From Oscillospiraceae bacterium (lineage in GTDB: Bacteria; Bacillota; Clostridia; Oscillospirales; Oscillospiraceae), in the NCBI GenBank assembly GCA_017557265.1, contig JAFZAM010000047.1, forward strand, positions 1-5,178: a DNA stretch of 5,178 nt, written 5' to 3'. The translations under genes and the position numbers were made by a program. This document shows positions 1-3,983 of this stretch, one piece after another. Position 1 is the first letter of the stretch. Every line of letters starts with the position of its first letter. The notes under the pieces were generated by a model, which was given only the letters and a program-made list of their open reading frames with translations, had not been told where the DNA came from and ran no database searches.

Positions 1-1
1 A

Positions 2-78
2 TGGCGACCCGGAACGGGCTCGAACCGTCGACCTCCAGCGTGACAGGCTGGCGTTCTAACCAACTGAACTACTGGGCC
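2..78 (-). tRNA. tRNA-Asp (anticodon GUC)
   Basis: Read on the minus strand, this folds as a full 77-nt cloverleaf with encoded CCA. The D stem is GTTC/GAAC and the D loop is AGTTGGTTA. The anticodon stem is CCAGC/GCTGG around the loop CTGTCAC, giving anticodon GTC (Asp). The T stem is GACGG/CCGTT around TTCGAGC. The discriminator is G73, as expected for aspartate. The 7-bp acceptor stem (GGCCCAG with CCGGGTC) is imperfect: position 2-71 is a G-U wobble and 6-67 is an A-C mismatch. It lies 65 nt downstream of tRNA-Val on the same strand and is probably co-transcribed with it. Only one base follows the CCA before the window ends, so further tRNAs could follow. Identity is secure. Confidence 0.96.
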
Positions 79-103
79 GTATCGCTTGCCTCGAAGCTCG
101 GCA

Positions 104-134
104 GAAGGCTTGAAGGAGATCCCGCCAAGCCTTC
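104..134 (-). repeat. 9-bp inverted repeat (stem-loop) between the two tRNAs
   Basis: GAAGGCTTG (104-112) and CAAGCCTTC (126-134) are perfect reverse complements around a 13-nt loop. On the transcribed minus strand the stem can extend by a G-U and a C-G pair. No U-run follows, so it is not a standard intrinsic terminator. A second, mutually exclusive pairing joins CCAAGC (125-130) to GCTTGG (141-146), and GCTTGG includes the complement of the CCA end of tRNA-Val. The likely role, by inference only, is as a spacer structure affecting tRNA 3'-end processing. Confidence 0.55.
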
Positions 135-143
135 CGAAAAGCT

Positions 144-220
144 TGGTGGGAACAACAGGGCTCGAACCTGTGACCCCATGCTTGTAAGGCATGTGCTCTA
201 ACCAGCTGAGCTATGCTCCC
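144..220 (-). tRNA. tRNA-Val (anticodon UAC)
   Basis: The minus strand gives a complete 77-nt tRNA with encoded CCA. The acceptor stem GGGAGCA/TGTTCCC pairs throughout, with one G-U. The D stem is GCTC/GAGC and the D loop is AGCTGGTTA. The anticodon stem is CATGC/GCATG around CTTACAA, giving anticodon TAC (Val). The T stem is ACAGG/CCTGT around TTCGAGC. The discriminator is A73, as expected for valine. It is the first gene of the Val-Asp pair; its 5' end lies about 42 nt downstream of the predicted transcription start of the promoter at 269-297. Confidence 0.97.
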
Positions 221-268
221 CCGAACAAACCCCATGATCAACATCTGCTGTTCTTGGCGGCGAGATGT

Positions 269-297
269 ATTCTACAATACGGGCCTTGATTTGTCAA
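269..297 (-). promoter_or_regulatory. Sigma-A promoter of the tRNA-Val/tRNA-Asp unit
   Basis: On the minus strand there is a perfect -35 box TTGACA (292-297), a 17-nt spacer, and a -10 box TAGAAT (269-274, five of six consensus bases). The expected start site is near 262, giving a short leader before tRNA-Val. The promoter lies just downstream of the methyltransferase stop codon, so the tRNAs have their own promoter rather than depending on the preceding operon. Such near-consensus boxes are typical of stable-RNA genes. Confidence 0.88.
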
Positions 298-328
298 CAA
301 CTTTTTTGCTTTTTGAAGAAAAAACGTT

Positions 329-1069
329 TTACGCGCGTTTGCAGACGAAAACGAGCCTCGTCCCCTCCCCGTCCGCGAGCGCTCCGGGGTACCCGTCGAG
401 GGTCTTTTCGACGGAAAAACCCGCCTCGGCGAGCGCTTCCGAAAGGAACTCCGGAGAGTGGAAAAACTCGACGTGCTCCTCCTTCGAGCGCGACCAGAGC
501 TTTCCCGCGCTGGCGAAGACGTCCATGTCGATGAGGCACTCCTCCCCGTCGAAGCGGCAGCGCCAGACGCTGAGCGCGCCCTCGCTCTCGCTGGCGAAGA
601 CCCGCCCGTCCATCGAGCGGAACCTCTCGAGAGTATTGACGTCAAATATAAAAACGCCCCCGGGCGCGACGAAGAGCCGCAGTCGGCGGAGCGTCTCGCG
701 CAGAGCGTCCGCGTCGAGGTAGTTTAACCCGTCGAGCGTGCATACGGCGGCGTCCACCGTCCCGTAGAGGTCGAGCTCCTGCATGCTCTGCCCGAGCAGG
801 AGCGGCCTTACGCAGCTTTCGGGAAGCGCGGCGCATTTTTGCGCGGCGACGGAGAGCATGTCCGGGGATCCGTCCGTCCCTATGGTCTCGAAGCCGCGCT
901 CCGCGAGGAGGCACAGCAGCGACCCCGTCCCGCAGGCGAGATCGAGCACCGTCTCCACTTTGCGCTCCGCGAGCGCGAAGAGGGATACGCAGCTCGCCGC
1001 CAGCGCCCCGTAGTCGACCTCGCTCTGCAGTCCGTCGTAGCTCGCCGCGAGGCCGCGGTAGGCGTTCAC
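329..1069 (-). CDS. Class I SAM-dependent methyltransferase
   Basis: This 246-residue protein has the class I (Rossmann-fold) methyltransferase layout. The N-terminal segment AYRGLAASYDGL (3-14) matches the 'F/YxxxAxxYDxL' start of YqeM-like and ubiE-like enzymes. Motif I is VLDLACGTGSL (41-51), the SAM-binding glycine loop. Motif II is GTDGSPDML (64-72), with D66 expected to bind the SAM ribose. The segment DAAVCTLDGLNYL (106-118) and the strand VAPGGVFIFDVNT (134-146) are the later core motifs. The substrate cannot be read from the sequence. The start chosen is GTG at 1069, which overlaps the TGA of the upstream yerC-like gene as GTGA, a sign of translational coupling. The frame stays open upstream to about 1300, but that stretch is covered by the yerC-like gene. 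AGAGG lies 4 nt before the GTG, with GGAG a little further upstream. No convincing intrinsic terminator follows the stop codon. The methyltransferase fold is certain; the substrate and exact role are unknown. Confidence 0.92.
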   Translation of the reverse strand: MNAYRGLAASYDGLQSEVDYGALAASCVSLFALAERKVETVLDLACGTGSLLCLLAERGFETIGTDGSPDMLSVAAQKCAALPESCVRPLLLGQSMQELDLYGTVDAAVCTLDGLNYLDADALRETLRRLRLFVAPGGVFIFDVNTLERFRSMDGRVFASESEGALSVWRCRFDGEECLIDMDVFASAGKLWSRSKEEHVEFFHSPEFLSEALAEAGFSVEKTLDGYPGALADGEGTRLVFVCKRA

Positions 1070-1374
1070 TTGTCCTCTTTCTCCCCGTCTTCCTTCATGC
1101 GCTCGAATACGAGAGCGTAGCCGCCCGTACCGGTCTGAAGGCTCCTGTTGACGCGGCTTATGATGGCGCTGGAGGCGCCGGTCTTGGCCATGATGTCGCT
1201 GTATATCTTGTCCAGATACAGCAGGTGCGCGACCTCGAACCGCTGCTCCATGGCAAGTATCTCGCTGATGCTGCAAAGGTCGTCGAAGAAGGCCTTGCAC
1301 TCCTCGACCGTCTTGAGCTCGAGGATGGCTTTATACATATTAAGATTGCGTTCTTTCTGATAATTCTTTCTCAT
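1066..1374 (-). CDS. yerC: YerC/YecD-family TrpR-like regulator
   Basis: This 102-residue protein belongs to the TrpR-like YerC/YecD family of Bacillota, which share the all-helical fold of the Trp repressor. The diagnostic segments are ECKAFFDDLCSISEI (25-39), the first helix region around AMEQRFEVAHLL (41-52), and the helix-turn-helix KTGASSAIISRVNRSL (64-79), with GASxAxISRVxR as the recognition helix core. The charged tail KEDGEKEDK follows the fold. The start chosen is ATG at 1374 because GGAGG (1382-1386) sits 7 nt upstream. An earlier in-frame ATG at 1425 lies upstream of the predicted promoter -10 and is unlikely to be used. It is the first gene of an operon with the methyltransferase (4-base overlap). 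Known family members are annotated as putative transcription repressors; the ligand and targets of this one are unknown, and nothing in the window points to tryptophan metabolism. Confidence 0.93.
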   Translation of the reverse strand: MRKNYQKERNLNMYKAILELKTVEECKAFFDDLCSISEILAMEQRFEVAHLLYLDKIYSDIMAKTGASSAIISRVNRSLQTGTGGYALVFERMKEDGEKEDK

Positions 1375-1381
1375 TTGACAG

Positions 1382-1386
1382 CCTCC
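1382..1386 (-). promoter_or_regulatory. Ribosome binding site deciding the yerC start
   Basis: GGAGG on the minus strand lies 7 nt before ATG 1374. It sets the start at codon 18 of the longer open frame, which otherwise begins at 1425 inside the promoter region. Confidence 0.85.
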
Positions 1387-1403
1387 GACTTGAATTGTAT
1401 ATA

Positions 1404-1432
1404 ATACTATAACATTAAATCGCAAAAGTAAA
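1404..1432 (-). promoter_or_regulatory. Probable sigma-A promoter of the yerC-methyltransferase operon
   Basis: On the minus strand, TTTACT (1427-1432) is followed 17 nt later by TAGTAT (1404-1409), each matching four of six consensus bases. An overlapping alternative -10, TATAGT (1406-1411), would leave a 15-nt spacer. The stretch is strongly AT-rich and lies about 30 nt upstream of the start codon, so a promoter here is likely even though the exact boxes are uncertain. The -35 box lies inside the loop of the inverted repeat at 1414-1442. Confidence 0.55.
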
Positions 1433-1442
1433 GAGATTTAAT
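1414..1442. repeat. 8-bp inverted repeat, candidate operator in the divergent promoter region
   Basis: ATTAAATC (1414-1421) and GATTTAAT (1435-1442) are perfect reverse complements separated by 13 bp, with half-site centres 21 bp apart, close to two helical turns. The pair brackets the candidate -35 box of the yerC promoter and ends 11 bp before the -35 box of the plus-strand promoter. This geometry suits binding by a dimeric repressor. That YerC itself binds it is inference. Confidence 0.5.
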
Positions 1443-1453
1443 CATTATTCTCG

Positions 1454-1482
1454 TTGTAAAGGCGAAAACCTTATGCTATAAT
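1454..1482 (+). promoter_or_regulatory. Sigma-A promoter of the lipoprotein operon
   Basis: TTGTAA (1454-1459), a 17-nt spacer and a perfect TATAAT (1477-1482) are present. The -10 is preceded by TGC, forming an extended -10 (TGnTATAAT). The expected start site is near 1489, leaving a leader of about 23 nt that carries the AAAGGCGG ribosome binding site of the first gene. Confidence 0.87.
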
Positions 1483-1511
1483 CCTTTTAACACGAAAGGC
1501 GGTCAATCCAG

Positions 1512-2396
1512 ATGCTTTTTAGACACAGAAAACTGCTCTGCGCCGCGGCGGTCATCCTCGCCTGCGCGCTGCTCGCCTCCTGCTCGGCTCACGTCTCGAG
1601 AAAGCCCGAGCCCACCAACGGCAACGATTTCATAGACCTCGCCGGCACCTCCTCCCCCGCTCCCGGCGGCACGGACGAGCCGGCTCCCTCCGGCGACCCC
1701 ACGGATACCCCGGCGGACGAGCCCTCCCCCGAGCCCATTGAGACCCCGGAGCCGACTCCGGAGCCCTATTCCGTCGTCCTGCGCGAGACAGAGGACATGG
1801 GTCAGGAATACCTCGACAAGATAATCTTCCTCGGCGACTCGACGACCTACGGCCTCAAGTACTACGCCGTGCTCAGCGGCGGCAAGGAGACGCAGCAGGT
1901 CTGGACGCCCTCGAGCGGCACGCTGACGCTCTCTTATCAGGGCTTCGCGACGATCGTCTATCCGCCGACCGGCGAGGAGATACCCATCCGCGACGCCGTC
2001 GAGCGCACGAAGCCCGAGATGATGGTCATCACCCTCGGGGTAAACGGCGTCTCGTTCATGGACGAGGACTACTTCAAGTCCGAGTACACCTCTCTCGTGA
2101 CGGACATCAAGGCGATAAGCCCCGACACGAAGATCATACTCCAGTCCATCTTCCCCGTCGCCTCCACGTACGAGTATCTGAGCTCGATTAACAACGAGAA
2201 CATCACCCGCGCCAACGGCTGGGTCCTCGAGGTCGCCGAGGCCACGGGCTGCCACTACCTCGACACGACGAGCGTGCTCGCCGGGCAGGACGGCTGGCTG
2301 CCGCAGGAATACCAGAACGGCGACGGCCTGCACTTAAACGAGGTCTCGTTCTCCATCGTCACGAACTATATCCGCACTCACGGATGGGTCGATTAA
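1512..2396 (+). CDS. SGNH/GDSL-family hydrolase lipoprotein
   Basis: This 294-residue surface lipoprotein has a signal peptide with lipobox LLASC, so C24 should be lipidated and anchored on the outer face of the membrane. Residues about 25-85 form a low-complexity tether rich in Pro, Thr, Glu and Asp, ending in ETPEPTPEP, long enough to hold the enzyme away from the membrane. The catalytic domain (about 103-294) shows block I FLGDSTTYG with nucleophile S110, TLGVNGV with the block III Asn N178, and block V DGLHLN with D271 and H274. All expected SGNH catalytic residues except a clear block II glycine can be placed. The family cleaves esters, often acetyl or acyl groups on glycans or lipids; the substrate here is unknown. 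AAAGGCGG lies about 9 nt before ATG 1512. The next gene follows after 13 nt, so the two are very probably co-transcribed. A cell-surface acyl or acetyl esterase is the best reading. Confidence 0.9.
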   Translation: MLFRHRKLLCAAAVILACALLASCSAHVSRKPEPTNGNDFIDLAGTSSPAPGGTDEPAPSGDPTDTPADEPSPEPIETPEPTPEPYSVVLRETEDMGQEYLDKIIFLGDSTTYGLKYYAVLSGGKETQQVWTPSSGTLTLSYQGFATIVYPPTGEEIPIRDAVERTKPEMMVITLGVNGVSFMDEDYFKSEYTSLVTDIKAISPDTKIILQSIFPVASTYEYLSSINNENITRANGWVLEVAEATGCHYLDTTSVLAGQDGWLPQEYQNGDGLHLNEVSFSIVTNYIRTHGWVD

Positions 2397-2409
2397 CACG
2401 GAGGTCAAC

Positions 2410-2895
2410 ATGAAGAAGCTGCATATCATCCTCATCGCCGCGGGCGTCGTCATTCTCGCGCTCCTCGCGGCCTGCTCCGGGACCAAGTACAGAGACGACG
2501 CCGCCGTCTCGGATGTGGCGGACAAGGTCGGCGCGTACGTCACCGGCTACGAGGAAATGACGAAGATGGACGACGCCTACCTCAAGGGCGCGATGAAGAT
2601 GGACGTCTCCAAGTTCTCCGACTACGTCGTCTGCATCAATCCCTACGGCTCGACGATAGACGAATTCGGCGTCTTCAAGGCCGCCGGCAAGGACGGCAAG
2701 GAAGCCCTCAAGGAGGTCGAGGCGTATCTCGACCTGCGCCGCGAGACCTGGATGAACGAGTACCTGCCCGAGGAGAAGCCCAAGCTCGAGGCCGCCGTCG
2801 CGAGGCAGGACGGGCTCTACGTCATATACGTCATACTCGACGAGGAATCCCGCATAGGCGCTCTCGCCGCCTTCGACGCAGCGCTCGTCAAATAA
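2410..2895 (+). CDS. DUF4358-family lipoprotein
   Basis: This 161-residue lipoprotein begins with a hydrophobic signal peptide ending in the lipobox LLAAC, with lipidation expected at C22. The mature part (about 33-145) resembles the DUF4358 family of Clostridia. It has an early 'EEMTKMDDAYLKGAM' stretch (48-62), then 'DYVVCINPYGSTIDEFGVFKA' (71-91, described by position because it exceeds the quoting limit when extended), a helix rich in Lys/Glu, 'NEYLPEEKPKLEAAV' (116-130), and a final beta segment GLYVIYVILDEES (135-147). It has no recognisable catalytic motif and the family function is not established. GGAGGT (2400-2405) lies 4 nt before ATG 2410. It is the second gene after the SGNH hydrolase, with 13 nt between them. 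From memory, DUF4358 proteins in Clostridia often lie near SGNH hydrolases and MBOAT acyltransferases, which suggests a role in modifying envelope glycans; no MBOAT gene is visible here. Confidence 0.85.
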   Translation: MKKLHIILIAAGVVILALLAACSGTKYRDDAAVSDVADKVGAYVTGYEEMTKMDDAYLKGAMKMDVSKFSDYVVCINPYGSTIDEFGVFKAAGKDGKEALKEVEAYLDLRRETWMNEYLPEEKPKLEAAVARQDGLYVIYVILDEESRIGALAAFDAALVK

Positions 2896-2920
2896 TTTCG
2901 ATATTTCCGAATAATTCAAG

Positions 2921-2979
2921 CCTCCCTGCTAAGAATATCCTTGACGAAAGTCATATTCTTTGCGGGAGGTTTTTGTTTT
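2921..2979 (+). terminator. Long stem-loop with U-tract overlapping the SLH gene's ribosome binding site
   Basis: CCTCCC (2921-2926) pairs with GGGAGG (2964-2969), AAGAATA (2931-2937) with TATTCTT (2954-2960), and TGAC (2942-2945) with GTCA (2950-2953), capped by a GAAA (GNRA) tetraloop at 2946-2949. The interruptions are an internal loop TGCT/TGC, which can also pair GC/GC, and a one-sided bulge TCCT (2938-2941). A tail of TTTTT-G-TTTT follows directly. This is the form of an intrinsic terminator for the lipoprotein operon. Its 3' arm is also the ribosome binding site of the next gene, and its U-tract runs into that gene's TTG start, so it could act as an attenuator or translation-blocking hairpin. 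Confidence 0.8.
2964..2969 (+). promoter_or_regulatory. Ribosome binding site of the SLH gene, inside the hairpin stem
   Basis: GGGAGG lies 8 nt before TTG 2978, good spacing that selects this TTG over the in-frame TTG at 2960. The six bases form the closing base of the upstream hairpin, paired with CCTCCC at 2921-2926, so ribosome access should require the hairpin to open. Confidence 0.75.
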
Positions 2980-3949
2980 GGATAAAAAAGCGAAAAGAGC
3001 GCTCGCCTTCATCGTCTCGGCGGCGCTCGCGGTCGGTCTGCTGCTGACTGGGGCGCCCGTTCTCGCGGGCGCGGCGCAGTCCGAGCGGAGCGCTGTCGCT
3101 CCGGTGGCCGAGGATCTGGAATACGACACATACCGCGGCGTCGCCGTCAAGGGCGAGTTCCGCGCCGTCTCCCCCTCGGGCGAGACGTTCGTCTTCAAGC
3201 TCGCGAGCAGGCCGAAGAAGGGCGAGGTCGCCGTCTGCGGGAGCGAGTTCATCTATACGCCCGGCGAGGGCAAGCGCGGAAAGGACTGCTTCACCTATAC
3301 GGCCGTGAGCGAGAGCGGGCTCGTCTCCAATGAGGCGAAGGTCACCCTCAACATCAAAAAGCAGGAGACGAAGATAAACTACGCGGACCGTATCGACAAT
3401 CCCTGCGCGGCCGTCACCCTCGCCGAGCGCGGGATATACGTCGGCAGCAGGATCGGCGAAAGCTGGTACTTCGGTCAGGATGAGGCCGTGACGCGCGGAG
3501 AGTTCCTCGCGATGTGCATGGCGCTCGCGGGTCAGGAGCCGCTCGAGGACGTCACGCGCACCGGCTTTTTCGATGACGGCGACATGCCCGGCTGGGTCAA
3601 GCCTTACGTCTCGGCCGCCGTCATGCGCGGGATAGTCTCCGGCTATCCGAACGAGACGGGCAGCCCAGTCTTCGCGGCGAATGACCTCATCACCGAGTTC
3701 GAGGCCGCGGTCATGCTCAATAACGCGCTGGGGATAACCGACGTCGTCAGCGTCTCTGCCTTTGAGAAGGCGGAGTACGCGCCCGTCTGGGCGGCGCAGG
3801 CGGTGGCGAACCTCACGTCGTGCAGCGTCGTATCCGGCCTCACGGACGGACTGCTGACGCGCGGCGAGGCGGCGGAAATGCTCTGGTCGGCCATAAAGCT
3901 CGCGGACGGGCGGGAGCGCGGCTCCTCCCTGCTCGGCCGCGCGGGATAA
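2978..3949 (+). CDS. Secreted SLH-domain protein with a bacterial Ig/cadherin-like domain
   Basis: This 323-residue protein has a Sec signal peptide: basic KKAKR, a hydrophobic core at 8-25, and probable cleavage near VLAGAA (28-33). Residues about 40-127 form one bacterial Ig/cadherin-like module of the Big_9 type. Signs are APVAEDLEYDTYRG at the start, the 'GEFIYTP'-like turn SEFIYTPGEG (89-98), and GKDCFTYTAVSESGLVSN (101-118). Residues about 135-311 hold three S-layer homology (SLH) repeats ending in AVTRGEFLAM (170-179), LITEFEAAVML (237-247) and LLTRGEAAEML (292-302). The middle repeat has the clearest core, FFDDGDMPGWVKPYV then GIVSGYP, but its TRxE motif has become TEFE. SLH triplets bind pyruvylated secondary cell wall polymer, so the protein is expected at the wall surface. 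The start is TTG 2978, chosen because GGGAGG lies 8 nt upstream. No clear promoter lies between it and the lipoprotein operon. It converges with rqcH on a shared terminator. Confidence 0.88.
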   Translation: MDKKAKRALAFIVSAALAVGLLLTGAPVLAGAAQSERSAVAPVAEDLEYDTYRGVAVKGEFRAVSPSGETFVFKLASRPKKGEVAVCGSEFIYTPGEGKRGKDCFTYTAVSESGLVSNEAKVTLNIKKQETKINYADRIDNPCAAVTLAERGIYVGSRIGESWYFGQDEAVTRGEFLAMCMALAGQEPLEDVTRTGFFDDGDMPGWVKPYVSAAVMRGIVSGYPNETGSPVFAANDLITEFEAAVMLNNALGITDVVSVSAFEKAEYAPVWAAQAVANLTSCSVVSGLTDGLLTRGEAAEMLWSAIKLADGRERGSSLLGRAG

Positions 3950-3983
3950 AAAGCGGAGGGAACTTTTGTTCCCTCCGTTTTTT
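3948..3983. terminator. Bidirectional intrinsic terminator between the SLH gene and rqcH
   Basis: CGGAGGGAAC (3954-3963) and GTTCCCTCCG (3968-3977) form a perfect 10-bp stem with a TTTT loop. The plus strand continues with TTTTTT (3978-3983). On the minus strand the A-run at 3948-3952 becomes a U-tract after the same stem. It therefore can end transcription from both sides. Each tract overlaps a stop codon: the SLH gene's TAA (3947-3949) and rqcH's TAA (complement of 3982-3984). Confidence 0.95.

Noticed and set aside
1..244. Short open frames across the tRNA genes on both strands
   Set aside because: The region is fully accounted for by two cloverleaf-folding tRNAs, and the frames are translations of tRNA sequence.
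242..267. CATCT/AGATG inverted repeat in the tRNA leader as a regulatory hairpin
   Set aside because: It is only a 5-bp stem with a long loop that straddles the predicted transcription start, so it would not be fully present in the RNA.
321..330. Perfect palindrome AAAACGTTTT near the methyltransferase stop as a terminator
   Set aside because: It leaves no loop and has only a two-base GC core, so it cannot form a stable terminator hairpin.
1070..1300. N-terminal extension of the methyltransferase frame upstream of GTG 1069
   Set aside because: The extension lies wholly within the yerC-like gene, its residues look like an out-of-frame shadow, and the fold begins normally at GTG 1069 with a ribosome binding site and a GTGA overlap.
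1503..2333. A 276-codon open frame on the minus strand opposite the SGNH lipoprotein
   Set aside because: Its translation is a monotonous Arg/Gly/Val/Leu-rich sequence with no recognisable motif, typical of the antisense of a GC-rich gene, while the plus strand encodes a clear lipobox and SGNH catalytic residues.
2887..2915. A promoter for the SLH gene (GTCAAA then AATAAT)
   Set aside because: The -35 matches poorly and the -10 is only a generic AT stretch. The TTGACG at 2941 has only GC-rich sequence at the expected -10 position.
2359..2919. A 186-codon open frame on the minus strand opposite the DUF4358 gene
   Set aside because: It is compositionally biased and lacks family features; the plus-strand gene has a lipobox, a ribosome binding site and DUF4358-like motifs.
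2960..2977. TTG 2960 as an earlier start of the SLH protein
   Set aside because: It lies within the hairpin stem with no upstream ribosome binding site, whereas TTG 2978 has GGGAGG at 8 nt and yields a normal signal peptide beginning with Asp-Lys-Lys.
2896..2979. A known riboswitch class upstream of the SLH gene
   Set aside because: Only about 25 nt lie between the preceding stop codon and the hairpin, too little for a standard aptamer, and I recognise no conserved aptamer core.
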